Positions 7,169 through 15,571 of a stretch of DNA of 17,309 nucleotides are shown here, piece by piece (position 1 is the stretch's first letter; each line of letters begins with the position of its first letter). The stretch comes from CAZJGF01 sp964545665 (GTDB lineage: Bacteria > Chloroflexota > Dehalococcoidia > GIF9 > AB-539-J10), in the NCBI GenBank assembly GCA_964545665.1, contig CAZJGF010000023.1, positions 1-17,309 on the forward strand. The letters are read 5' to 3'. The notes under the pieces are model-generated. The model was not told the DNA's origin. It did not search any database and saw nothing but the letters and a program-made list of their open reading frames with translations. A program made the position numbers and the translations under genes.

Positions 7169-8920
7169 ATGGGTAAGATATGGAGAGTTTCAGGGCCTCT
7201 AGTCATAGCCGACGACATGAAGGGCTCCCAGGTTTATGAAATTGTCGAGATAGGGGAAGAAGGGATCGTAGGGGAGATAATAGGTCTGGAGGGTAATAAA
7301 GCCATAATCCAAGCCCATGAGGATACTCTAGGGCTGAAAACCGGTGAAATAGTGACGGGAACAGGAAGAATCCTGAGTGCTGAGTTAGGGCCAGGCATGG
7401 TCGGGGCCATTTACGATGGCCTTCAAAAATCCTTGCTTACTCTGGTCGAGAATACTGGTTCGTTCATAAAGCGAGGGGCAAAGGCTCCTGCACTGCCGCG
7501 AGACAAGAAATGGCACTTCACTCCTAAGGTCAAGGTTGGGGATGTAGTTAGCCAAGGGGACATAATAGGCTCAGTTCCTGAGACAGAGCTTGTAGAACAT
7601 AGAATAATGGTTCCAATAGGTATTAGGGGCACAGTGAAGGAGATACGTGAAGGTGACTATACCGTTGAGGAACCTGTAGCAATAGTCAAGCATGATGGGG
7701 AGATAAAAAGTTTGCTACTGATGCAAGAATGGCCAGTGAGGAAACCCAGACCATATAAGCAGAGGCTGGACCCTTCAGGTTTGCTCACTACCGGCATGCG
7801 AATCTTGGACTATATGTTTCCTTTGGCTCTCGGTGGCAAGGCTTGCATACCCGGAGGCTTCGGCACTGGGAAAACAGTTGCTTTGCAGCAGTTAGCCAGA
7901 TGGGCTCAGACGCATCTCAATATTTACGTTGGTTGTGGCGAGAGGGGCAATGAGATGGCTGATGTGCTTTACAGTTTCAGGCAACTTAAGGACCCTAACA
8001 CGGGGAGACTATTGCAGGAGAAGGAAATATTCATAGCTAACACTTCTAACATGCCTGTGGTGGCTAGGGAAGCAAGTATTTTCGTCGGTATCACTATGGC
8101 TGAATACTTCAGGGACATGGGTTATGATGTTCTGCTGGTTGCAGACTCAACTTCAAGATGGGCTGAAGCTATGCGGGAAATGGGTGGCAGACTTGAGGAA
8201 ATGCCTGGAGAGGAGGGTTTTCCTTCATATCTGGGCTCGCGGCTTTCCTCTTTTTATGAAAGGGCGGGAATGGTTGAATGTGTCGGTAGTCCTGAAAGGA
8301 AGGGATCAGTAACTGTCGCTGGCGCTGTAAGTCCTCCTGGAGCTGATTTTAGTGAGCCGGTAACCCAGAATACGCTTAGGATAGTAGATGCCTTATATTC
8401 CTTGGACGTCTCCCTGGCAAACAAGAGACACTTCCCCGCCATAAGCTGGCTAGCTAGCTACAGCCTTTATGTAGACGCGGTTAGAGATTTGTGGGATAAG
8501 ATTGACCCTGGGTGGGATGATACCAGAACCACTGCTTTGAAGATATTGCAGCAGGAGGCTGAGCTGGAAGAAATCGTCAGGCTTGTAGGCCCCGAAGCTT
8601 TGCCTGAAGGGGACAAACTATTGCTGCTCGTCGCCAGAATGATACGCGAGGATTTTCTCCAGCAAAGCGCTTACCACGAGGTTGATACCTACTGCCCGCC
8701 GGCGAAAGCTGGCGTTATGCTTAAGACTATTATAAAGTTCTATGATTTGGCTCAGGGAATGTTAAATTCGGGAGCAGGTATTGAGAGTATCCGCTCGTCT
8801 CCCGTAGTCTACCGGATATCCAGGATGAAAGATATACCCTGCGAGGTGATTGAACAGAGAGCTAAGGAATTATGGTCGGAGATGGAGGAAAGTCTGGTAG
8901 CTCGCAAGCGGCTTGCCTAA
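7169..8920 (+). CDS. ntpA: V-type ATP synthase catalytic subunit A
   Basis: Catalytic nucleotide-binding subunit, 583 residues, normal for the family (580-600). An N-terminal beta-barrel is followed by the family-specific bulge domain near 110-190. The P-loop is GGFGTGKT at 229-236 (Lys235), the catalytic glutamate is in GCGERGNEM (Glu258), and Walker B is LLVADSTSRW at 322-331. The second P-loop residue is Gly where most V/A-type A subunits have Pro (GPFGxGKT). PGEEGFPSYLGSRL and the C-terminal helical domain are as expected. AGGAGGT at 7156-7162 is an excellent ribosome-binding site, consistent with the need for three copies per complex. Confidence 0.97.
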   Translation: MGKIWRVSGPLVIADDMKGSQVYEIVEIGEEGIVGEIIGLEGNKAIIQAHEDTLGLKTGEIVTGTGRILSAELGPGMVGAIYDGLQKSLLTLVENTGSFIKRGAKAPALPRDKKWHFTPKVKVGDVVSQGDIIGSVPETELVEHRIMVPIGIRGTVKEIREGDYTVEEPVAIVKHDGEIKSLLLMQEWPVRKPRPYKQRLDPSGLLTTGMRILDYMFPLALGGKACIPGGFGTGKTVALQQLARWAQTHLNIYVGCGERGNEMADVLYSFRQLKDPNTGRLLQEKEIFIANTSNMPVVAREASIFVGITMAEYFRDMGYDVLLVADSTSRWAEAMREMGGRLEEMPGEEGFPSYLGSRLSSFYERAGMVECVGSPERKGSVTVAGAVSPPGADFSEPVTQNTLRIVDALYSLDVSLANKRHFPAISWLASYSLYVDAVRDLWDKIDPGWDDTRTTALKILQQEAELEEIVRLVGPEALPEGDKLLLLVARMIREDFLQQSAYHEVDTYCPPAKAGVMLKTIIKFYDLAQGMLNSGAGIESIRSSPVVYRISRMKDIPCEVIEQRAKELWSEMEESLVARKRLA

Positions 8921-8953
8921 AAGGCCGAGCATTTTCAAAAAAGGAGGAAGTGT

Positions 8954-10372
8954 ATGGATTTCTCTTCGCTTTACGTTAAGGAAGGAAGGGCAATCAACAG
9001 AGCTAAGGGGTCTTTGCTTATAGCTGAAAGTATCCCTGGCATAAAATTTAACGAGATAGTTGATGTTCAACTGAGCAGTGGTGAGGTGAAAAGCGGTCAG
9101 GCAATAGACATTAGCGAGGAGGCAACTATAGTTCAAGTATTTGGTGGAGTCAGCGAAGTGGATCTTATCGGGGGCAGGATAAGGTGCAAAGGTGAAACTT
9201 TAAGGCTGCCAGTATCTGTCGACATCCTTGGGAGGATCTTTAATGGGATGGGGGAGCCTATAGACGGAGGCCCACCAGTGATTCCTGAAGAGTACCTTGA
9301 TATTAATGGTGAGCCTATAAATCCAGCATCCCGCCAACCTCCGGCTGAGTTTATCGAGACGGGCATATCGGCGATAGATGGTCTGAATGTTCTGGTGAGG
9401 GGTCAGAAGTTGCCTATTTTCAGCGGGTCTGGTTTGCCTCATAACCGAATCGCAGCTCAGATAATCAGGCAAGCTGCAGTGAAGGGCAAAGAGGAAAAGT
9501 TTGCTATAGTTTTTGGCGCTGTTGGAATCAGTTATGATGACGCTTCCTTTTTCATGAGGGATCTCGAGAGGACAGGGGCATTGGAAAGAACCGTCGCTTT
9601 CATCAATACTGCGTCAGACCCTGTTATAGAACGAATATCAACGCCGAGGTTAGCTTTAACTGCAGCCGAGTACCTGGCATGGAGGCGGGACATGCATGTT
9701 CTGGTGATACTCACCGACATGACTAATTATTGCGAGGCTCTTCGTGAACTTTCCTCTATGCGTGAGGAGATACCTTCAAGGAGAGGATATCCAGGCTATA
9801 TGTACACCGACCTGGCCACCATGTATGAGAGAGCCGGCAGGATCTTCGGGAAAGAAGGCTCAGTAACCATAATGCCAATTTTGACCATGCCTGACGATGA
9901 CATAACACATCCCATACCCGATCTTACCGGCTATATTACCGAAGGACAGATTGTCCTTTCTCGAAATCTGGAAAGAAAGGGAATATACCCTCCTATAGAT
10001 GTGTTCTTATCCCTTTCACGGATGATGAAGGAGGGAATTGGCTCAGGCAAAACCAGGGAGGACCACAACAATGTCTTCATGCAACTGTATGCTTCTTATG
10101 CCGAGGGATGTTATCTCAGGGAGATATCAACCATTATAGGTGCTGAGGCACTGGGAGAAAGGGACAAGACGTATTTAGCTAACGCAGATGAAGTTGAGAG
10201 GAAATTCATATCTCAGGGCGAGTTCGAAAAGAGAAAGGTGGAAGACACCTTGGATATGGGCTGGAAACTATTTTCAGCATTGCCCGAAAAAGACCTGAAG
10301 CTAATTGAAGAGGAACTTATCAAGAAGTACCTCCCAAAATACTCTAAAGTCACTGAGAGCGAAGCGAAGTAG
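8954..10372 (+). CDS. ntpB: V-type ATP synthase regulatory subunit B
   Basis: Non-catalytic partner of subunit A in the A3B3 head, 472 residues. In place of a P-loop it has FSGSGLPHN (156-164), the normal B-subunit sequence. Other family blocks are RRGYPGYMYTDLATMYERAGR and DLTGYITEGQI. Arg356 in LSLSRMMKEG is in the position of the arginine finger that completes the active site on subunit A. AAGGAGG at 8941-8947 lies 6 bases before the ATG. The gap to ntpD is 7 bases. Confidence 0.97.
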   Translation: MDFSSLYVKEGRAINRAKGSLLIAESIPGIKFNEIVDVQLSSGEVKSGQAIDISEEATIVQVFGGVSEVDLIGGRIRCKGETLRLPVSVDILGRIFNGMGEPIDGGPPVIPEEYLDINGEPINPASRQPPAEFIETGISAIDGLNVLVRGQKLPIFSGSGLPHNRIAAQIIRQAAVKGKEEKFAIVFGAVGISYDDASFFMRDLERTGALERTVAFINTASDPVIERISTPRLALTAAEYLAWRRDMHVLVILTDMTNYCEALRELSSMREEIPSRRGYPGYMYTDLATMYERAGRIFGKEGSVTIMPILTMPDDDITHPIPDLTGYITEGQIVLSRNLERKGIYPPIDVFLSLSRMMKEGIGSGKTREDHNNVFMQLYASYAEGCYLREISTIIGAEALGERDKTYLANADEVERKFISQGEFEKRKVEDTLDMGWKLFSALPEKDLKLIEEELIKKYLPKYSKVTESEAK

Positions 10373-10379
10373 TCTATAA

Positions 10380-11012
10380 ATGCCACAACAATTAATCAAA
10401 GTAAGGCCAACAAAAATCGAACTGGTGAGACTGAAACGGAGGCTTTCCTTAGCTCAAAGAGTACAAAAGATAGTGAAAGACAGGCTCTCCATCCTAACAA
10501 TGGAATTCCTGCAGGCAGCCAGAGAGACAGTGGAGGCTAAAAGGAAACTGGTTGACGAGCTATCCCAGGCGTACAAGGCGTTGTCAGTTGCCACCGGGTA
10601 TCATGGTTACATAGCGCTGGAAAAGGAACTGATAGCAACTGAAACTGATGTAAAAGTCACTGCCGGCTTGAGAAACATAGCCGGCGTGAGAATCCCCTCT
10701 TTTGAGCTAGAAGGAAAGGGCGGGTCAATGAGAGGATATAATCTGGTCGACACCTCCTCATGGTTGGACCGCGCAGCACAGCTGTCCGAAAAGTCTCTCG
10801 AAGCCATTGTTGAATTGGCTGAGCTACAAAGAGGCCTGGAACTATTGGGAATGGAGATAAATAGGACAAAAAGGATAACCAACGCTTTGGAATATATAAT
10901 AATTCCTAGCTTACAGGCAACAATAAAGTACTTAACCATGAAGTTTGAGGAAAGGGATAGAGAAGAAAAAACACGGCTGAAACGTGTGAAGGTGCTGCTT
11001 GCCAGAGTATAG
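10380..11012 (+). CDS. ntpD: V-type ATP synthase subunit D (central shaft)
   Basis: Rotor shaft that turns inside A3B3. It has 210 residues, as usual. The family start KVRPTKIELVRLKRRLSLAQ is followed by a long helix, and the C-terminal helix includes RRGLEL-type sequence (LQRGLELLGMEINRTKRITN) and NALEYIIIPSL, all typical of subunit D. No clear ribosome-binding site precedes the ATG; with 7 bases between the ntpB stop and this start, translation is probably coupled. It completes the set: all nine subunit types of a bacterial V/A-ATPase are present. Confidence 0.96.
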   Translation: MPQQLIKVRPTKIELVRLKRRLSLAQRVQKIVKDRLSILTMEFLQAARETVEAKRKLVDELSQAYKALSVATGYHGYIALEKELIATETDVKVTAGLRNIAGVRIPSFELEGKGGSMRGYNLVDTSSWLDRAAQLSEKSLEAIVELAELQRGLELLGMEINRTKRITNALEYIIIPSLQATIKYLTMKFEERDREEKTRLKRVKVLLARV

Positions 11013-11016
11013 ACCG

Positions 11017-11484
11017 ATGGCTGAATCGTGGCTAGGAGAAGAGAAGCAAACTCCCTATGACAGAATGCTTCAGGAATGCCTAAAAGGCGAACTCAGAGTG
11101 GTCAATGCCGGGTTGCCACGGAATCAGAAGCCGCTGTCAGGCTTATTGCGTGAAGAGTATCCGCAGGTAGCGTGTAGTGATGGCAGCACACACTTCTTCA
11201 AAAGGAAAGAGCTTGAGTACCTGGCAACCATATTAAATGCCAATGAGCAAGAAGAACTGTTGTTGCCCATGCTCATAGAATTGAGTGGAAGTGAAGCTCA
11301 GGCGGCAGTAATATGTGAGGGAGATGAAGAGGTGAAAGTGGTGTCAAGAATCCTTGATATGCCTGTCATCTATGAGAAAGGAAGAATTACGCTGTACAGA
11401 CCGCAATTAGCTCTGCTAAGGAAAAAGCTAAAAACGACAACTCAATACGTATTTTCTCCCAAAATCGTCCAGCAAACTACATAG
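11017..11484 (+). CDS. DUF61/UPF0216-like protein of unknown function
   Basis: 155 residues from the ATG at 11017, four bases after ntpD; a TTG at 10999 would overlap ntpD and is less likely. The sequence resembles, from memory, the UPF0216/DUF61 family known mainly from archaea. The matching blocks are KPLSGLLREEYPQV, DGSTHFFKRKELEYLA, LLLPMLIEL, a segment with EVKVVSRIL, and a C-terminal LYRPQLALLRKKLKTTTQY. No function is established that I know of. No signal peptide or membrane helix is visible. Its position, directly behind an archaeal-type ATPase operon, suggests it travelled with that operon or is co-expressed with it. Family call is good but not verified. Confidence 0.72.
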   Translation: MAESWLGEEKQTPYDRMLQECLKGELRVVNAGLPRNQKPLSGLLREEYPQVACSDGSTHFFKRKELEYLATILNANEQEELLLPMLIELSGSEAQAAVICEGDEEVKVVSRILDMPVIYEKGRITLYRPQLALLRKKLKTTTQYVFSPKIVQQTT

Positions 11485-11501
11485 GTTCGGGTTTCCACTT
11501 T

Positions 11502-12149
11502 GTGATAACATTGCCAACTCAGATGAGCCAGGTCAAAGTGATTTCTCTTGATGCTGAAGGAACATTGGTGACGCCTGACTTCAGCGATACTCTGTGGCAT
11601 GAGGGTATCCCTGCTCTTTATGCCCAGAGGCATGAGATTGAACTTTCTCAAGCTAAGGAAGTTGTTACTGCTGAGTATGACAGAATCGGCGACCGGAGAT
11701 TGGAATGGTATGACATAAACTACTGGCTTGACTATTTTGATTTAGGCCCTTCTGAGCCACTTATTCGAAGCTGCCGGAACAAGTCGCGCTATTATCCTGA
11801 GGTGAGAGAAGTCCTTTCCTGTTTGGCCGCTAGATATAGCCTAATTGTCTCCTCGGGCACGCCAGAGGAGCTGTTGCTACCTCAACTGGAGGACATTAGC
11901 TCTTACTTTGCTCGCATCTTTTCCTCCACTTCGCACTGTGGGCAATTAAAGAGTCCCGATTTCTACCTTTATGTGTGTCAGGCGATGAATGTTGAGCCAA
12001 AGGAGATCGTTCACGTAGGCGATAACTGGCAGTTTGATTTTGTTAACTCCAGAGAAGTTGGCATCCTTGCTTTTCATCTCGATAGGTCTGGGAACAGCCA
12101 TGAATCTCTGGTTGATTTGAAACAGCTTAAACCTCACTTATTAGTATAG
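11502..12149 (+). CDS. HAD-superfamily hydrolase (subfamily IA-like) with altered motif I
   Basis: About 215 residues. HAD motifs are visible in order: motif I DAEGT at 17-21, motif II IVSSGT at 115-120, motif III Lys150 (LKSPDF), motif IV GDNWQFD at 173-179. A helical cap between motifs I and II (about 30-95) fits subfamily IA. The second acidic residue of the usual DxDxT is Glu19; the family uses it as general acid/base, so activity may be altered or substrate-specific. The start is uncertain: GTG 11502 or ATG 11523, neither with a good ribosome-binding site. It is 17-38 bases after the DUF61-like gene and probably on the same transcript. The 100 bases between it and the convergent ligase gene show no clear terminator. 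Confidence 0.85.
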   Translation: MITLPTQMSQVKVISLDAEGTLVTPDFSDTLWHEGIPALYAQRHEIELSQAKEVVTAEYDRIGDRRLEWYDINYWLDYFDLGPSEPLIRSCRNKSRYYPEVREVLSCLAARYSLIVSSGTPEELLLPQLEDISSYFARIFSSTSHCGQLKSPDFYLYVCQAMNVEPKEIVHVGDNWQFDFVNSREVGILAFHLDRSGNSHESLVDLKQLKPHLLV

Positions 12150-12249
12150 GCTTCTTAAGGACATCATTCTCAACTGTGCACAGAATGCCTTGGGAGACTC
12201 GCGCTTGGAGTAAGGCCTTCCATCTTGGCTCCCAATTATGCCAGTGCTC

Positions 12250-13689
12250 TTATTGGTCTAGGCTATTGGCCGCGTATTTTTGCCTGAGTTTTGGTTTCTC
12301 TATCTTGCCAGTGGGGTTCCGTGGTACTTTGTCGAATTTAATACGTCTGGGTCTCTTATATCGAGGCATGTTGTGTTCGCAGAAAATTTCTATCTCCGCT
12401 TCAGTCAGGACCTGGTTGGGTTTGGGGTCAATAATAGCACAGGGTATTTCGCCTAGCCTCTCATCTGGAACTCCAATTATGGCTACGTCATAGACTTTGG
12501 GATGAGTGTGCAGGATGTCTTCCACTTCTACTGGAAATATATTCTCACCACCGGTAATGACCACATCCTTTTTCCTGTCAACAAGGTAAATAAAGCCATC
12601 CTGATCCATCTTGACCATATCGCTGGTATATAACCAGCCATCCCTTATTGTCTCCGCTGTCTTTTCTGGGTTCTTGTAATACTCCTTCATCACACCACCG
12701 CCTTTGACAATTAGTTCGCCGACTTCACCTTGAGCCACATCCTCACCATTATCATTGATGATGCGAGTCTCCCAGTCAAAGCCAGCTTTCCCAATAGCCC
12801 CCACCTTTCCTTCATTTTCTATGCCTAAATGCACACAACCGGGGCCCGTGGCCTCAGTCAGCCCATAGTTTGTGTCGTACTGCATATTGGGGAAGTATTC
12901 CTTCCAATCTCGTACTAGTGCCGGAGGCACCGGCTGGGCTCCAATATGCATGAGCCGCCAACAGCTCAAGTCATAGTCTTCCTTCCGGAGTTCCGCTTTG
13001 TCCATTGCTACCAGAATGTCATATGCCCAGGGTACCAGCAGCCATACTATAGTGCCTCTCTCGTTGTGAACGGCTTCAAATATGTACCGCGGGCTGACTT
13101 CTCTCAAAATGGTGGCTCGACCACCTACAATCAGGTTACCAAACCAGTGCATTTTGGCCCCAGCATGATAGAGAGGCGGGATGAGAACAAAATTGTCCTC
13201 ATGTTTTTGGTAGTGGTGAGCGTTCTCGGTTATAGCGGCGCATACCATGTTCTTGTGGCTGAGAAGTATTGGTTTGGGTGCCCCGGTCGTGCCGGAGGTA
13301 AAGTAGAGNNNNNNNNNNNNNNNNNNNNNNNNNNNNNNNNNNNNNNNNNNNNNNNNNNNNNNNNNNNNNNNNNNNNNNNNNNNNNNNNNNNNNNNNNNNN
13401 NNNNNNNNCTGGTGAATCTGAAGTTAAGCGGAACTGCCCATGCGCCAGTTCTGATGATGCCGAAGTAAGCCTCAAGCCAGTTTATGGAGTTCATCATCCA
13501 ATGTATGACCTTGTCGCCTTTCCTAATGCCCTTGTCTATGAGGGCGTTGGCTACTCTGTTAGCCCTCTCATCAAACTCTTTCCAGGTAATGTCTTTCCGT
13601 ATCTTTTCACTAGGTTTGATCTCAACCAGCGCTGTATCATTAGGATAGATCATGGCGTTGCTGGTCAACATCTCTGATATGGTGGTCAT
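12250..13689 (-). CDS. AMP-forming acyl-CoA ligase, interrupted by assembly gap
   Basis: ANL-superfamily enzyme that activates a carboxylic acid through an acyl-adenylate to its CoA thioester. Visible motifs: the phosphate-binding YFTSGTTGAPKPI just after the gap, YGLTEATG, YTSDMV (TSD instead of the common TGD), DRKKDVVITGGENIFPVEVE, and the C-terminal PRNPTGKIEKPKL with the catalytic lysine. The N-terminal 93 residues are normal. A run of 100 N removes the stretch before the SGTTG loop. It happens to keep frame, but family members have about 85-90 residues there, so the real gene is probably longer than shown. ATG 13689 follows GAGGAG. It starts 28 bases after dctM, so it is likely the last gene of the TRAP operon and acts on the imported acid. 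The acid cannot be named. Confidence 0.92.
   Translation of the reverse strand: MTTISEMLTSNAMIYPNDTALVEIKPSEKIRKDITWKEFDERANRVANALIDKGIRKGDKVIHWMMNSINWLEAYFGIIRTGAWAVPLNFRFTXXXXXXXXXXXXXXXXXXXXXXXXXXXXXXXXXXLYFTSGTTGAPKPILLSHKNMVCAAITENAHHYQKHEDNFVLIPPLYHAGAKMHWFGNLIVGGRATILREVSPRYIFEAVHNERGTIVWLLVPWAYDILVAMDKAELRKEDYDLSCWRLMHIGAQPVPPALVRDWKEYFPNMQYDTNYGLTEATGPGCVHLGIENEGKVGAIGKAGFDWETRIINDNGEDVAQGEVGELIVKGGGVMKEYYKNPEKTAETIRDGWLYTSDMVKMDQDGFIYLVDRKKDVVITGGENIFPVEVEDILHTHPKVYDVAIIGVPDERLGEIPCAIIDPKPNQVLTEAEIEIFCEHNMPRYKRPRRIKFDKVPRNPTGKIEKPKLRQKYAANSLDQ
13309..13408. other. assembly gap (100 N) inside the acyl-CoA ligase gene
   Basis: Exactly 100 unknown bases, the conventional filler for a gap of unknown size. 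Sequence on both sides belongs to one ligase gene in the same frame. Comparison with usual spacing of ANL motifs suggests roughly 250 or more real bases are missing (estimate). Confidence 0.97.
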
Positions 13690-13717
13690 GTCATCTCCTC
13701 ATCAGTCCTCATAGCAC

Positions 13718-15022
13718 TCAATACGTGGTTAAGCTGGGCAGAAAGGTGGCAATCTGCGGGAACCCCAGTAGTATGGCAACAGTGACTATTTGTGCCCCGA
13801 GGAAGGGGAATATTCCCTTGAAGATGGTCTCCAGGGGGATGTCTTCGGCAATTCCCTTAATTACGTACACATTCACTCCCACCGGCGGGGTAATGACTCC
13901 CATTCCGGTTACCAACACTATTATCACGCCAAACCATATCGGGTCGAAGCCCAGAGCCAAGACTACCGGGTACAGAATGGGGATGGTGAGAGTGATCAAG
14001 GCTAGGGCATCCATAAAACAGCCGCCCACGAGGTAGATGAGCACTATGACTCCCATGACAGCTGTGGGGGGAAGAGGGAGCCCGGCTACCCAATCTGCGA
14101 GGAGCATAGGGATGGTAGTTGCTGCCATGAAATGGCCGAAGACTGTAGCACCATAGACAATGAACATCACCATGCAGGTTATACGCAAGGCCTCTTTGGT
14201 TGCCCCGATGAATCCTTGCCAGGTCAACTGTCGTGTGGCCAGGCCAATGAGCAAAGTGCCGGCGGCACCGGCAGCACCAGCTTGCGTTGGGCTAAACCAT
14301 CCGAAAAAGAGTCCGGTTATAACCAAGGCAAACAGAATGAACGTTTCCGTAACCCCGGCCAGCCCTCGCATTTTTTCTGCCCAACTGGTTGCTGCTCCTG
14401 CTGGACCAAGGTCAGGGTTATGCCAACAGAGCACTGCCACCACCATGATAAACAGGGCAGCTAAAACGAGGCCGGGGAAAACGCCGGCTACAAAGAGCTT
14501 GCCTATGGACTGCTCGGTCATTATCCCGTAGATGATGAAGATGGTGCTGGGGGGGATAAGTATGCCGAGGCTACCTGCGGCAGCCACGCAGCCAGTGGCC
14601 AATGAGTCAGCGTAGTTATACCTCTTCATCTCAGGTAAGGACACCTTGCCCATGGCAGCGGCAGTAGCGTTGGTTGACCCGCTTATGGCGGCAAAAGCGG
14701 CGCAGGCAGCAACAGTAGCTATGGCCAGACCTCCCCGTAACCGACCCAGCAGAGAATAGCTGGCGGCGTAAAGCCTCTGACTCATCCCTGATGCAGAGGC
14801 TAAAGAACCCATGAGCATGAACATGGGCAGGACGGTGAGAGAATAGGAGGAAAAGCTGTAAAAGGCATCGCGGGCCAGGACGCTGGGCCCTGCTTCCGGT
14901 GAAACCAAGCAACTAAAACCGATGAAGCCGATAAAGGCCATGGCAAAGCCAACTGGCATGCGGAGTAGGAAAACGACCAGTAGAACGGCAATACCTAATA
15001 GCCCAACGATAACTGGATTCAT
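13718..15022 (-). CDS. dctM: TRAP transporter large permease DctM
   Basis: Elevator-type membrane subunit that carries the substrate with Na+. It has 434 residues, the standard length for an unfused DctM. It is hydrophobic throughout, with about a dozen helices. The two hairpin/ion-site regions are clear: AAISGSTNATAAAMG near 111-125 followed by GILIPPS (153-159), and the inverted-repeat counterpart GVITPPVG at 375-382. The first ATG is four bases beyond the dctQ stop, so translation is coupled. Na+ coupling is inferred from the family (for example SiaQM), not shown by this sequence alone. Confidence 0.96.
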   Translation of the reverse strand: MNPVIVGLLGIAVLLVVFLLRMPVGFAMAFIGFIGFSCLVSPEAGPSVLARDAFYSFSSYSLTVLPMFMLMGSLASASGMSQRLYAASYSLLGRLRGGLAIATVAACAAFAAISGSTNATAAAMGKVSLPEMKRYNYADSLATGCVAAAGSLGILIPPSTIFIIYGIMTEQSIGKLFVAGVFPGLVLAALFIMVVAVLCWHNPDLGPAGAATSWAEKMRGLAGVTETFILFALVITGLFFGWFSPTQAGAAGAAGTLLIGLATRQLTWQGFIGATKEALRITCMVMFIVYGATVFGHFMAATTIPMLLADWVAGLPLPPTAVMGVIVLIYLVGGCFMDALALITLTIPILYPVVLALGFDPIWFGVIIVLVTGMGVITPPVGVNVYVIKGIAEDIPLETIFKGIFPFLGAQIVTVAILLGFPQIATFLPSLTTY

Positions 15023-15026
15023 GCCC

Positions 15027-15518
15027 TCATGACTCAGCTACTCCCTTGAGAAGTTGCACCAGCAGCACAAGGAATACTGAGATGCAGCAGAAGGCCATAG
15101 CATAGACGAATGGGTAGAAAGGTATTTCCTGAGTCATGGAGACTTCTCCGCTCGCCTGCAGCATGTGCCCAAAACGGTAGCTTTCCCAAGCGAGCACGGC
15201 AAACAATACCATCCCAAATGCGTGAATAATGCTGCCAATGGCTTTCCGCGCTGCTCTAGGAAGGCGAGCTACCAGAAATGCTACCTCAATATGCCCGCGC
15301 AAAACCTGAGTCTCAGCTATGGAGAAGGCAACGATTACCACCCCCAAGAAGCCAACCATCTCGATGCCGCCGGGAATAGGCCACTTAAATGACTTAGCTG
15401 CCACTATGTCGGCAACGACCAAGACTAACATAGCCGCCAGCCCGGCGCCTGCTATCCAGTTAAGCCGGTTGCTCAAACGACGCGCAAACTTCTCTAGGCT
15501 GTCTATTTTGCTTGGCAT
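15027..15518 (-). CDS. dctQ: TRAP transporter small permease DctQ
   Basis: Small membrane subunit that binds and positions DctM. It has 163 residues and four hydrophobic helices (about 20-42, 50-70, 95-115, 133-158). The segment IAETQVLRGHIEVAFLVARLP includes the typical DctQ pattern of helix end, RGHI and short amphipathic helix. It lies between dctP (53 bases before) and dctM (4 bases after). No strong ribosome-binding site precedes the ATG at 15518. Confidence 0.93.
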   Translation of the reverse strand: MPSKIDSLEKFARRLSNRLNWIAGAGLAAMLVLVVADIVAAKSFKWPIPGGIEMVGFLGVVIVAFSIAETQVLRGHIEVAFLVARLPRAARKAIGSIIHAFGMVLFAVLAWESYRFGHMLQASGEVSMTQEIPFYPFVYAMAFCCISVFLVLLVQLLKGVAES

Positions 15519-15571
15519 ACGACAACATTCAGCAGGTACTCAAGTTCCATGGATCAGCAAAGCGTTTCTCT

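Noticed and set aside
10999..11016. TTG start giving a longer DUF61-like protein overlapping ntpD
   Set aside because: It adds six residues read from the end of ntpD; the ATG at 11017 directly after the ntpD stop is simpler.
12174..12183. CTGTGCACAG palindrome between the convergent HAD and ligase genes
   Set aside because: Only 10 bases, no loop and no T-tract, so not a terminator; a single short palindrome is expected by chance.
12946..13677. 243-codon plus-strand frame opposite the ligase
   Set aside because: It crosses the N run and lies antisense to clear acyl-CoA ligase motifs.
14160..14531. 123-codon plus-strand frame opposite dctM
   Set aside because: Antisense to a well-conserved DctM; composition reflects the complement of hydrophobic codons.
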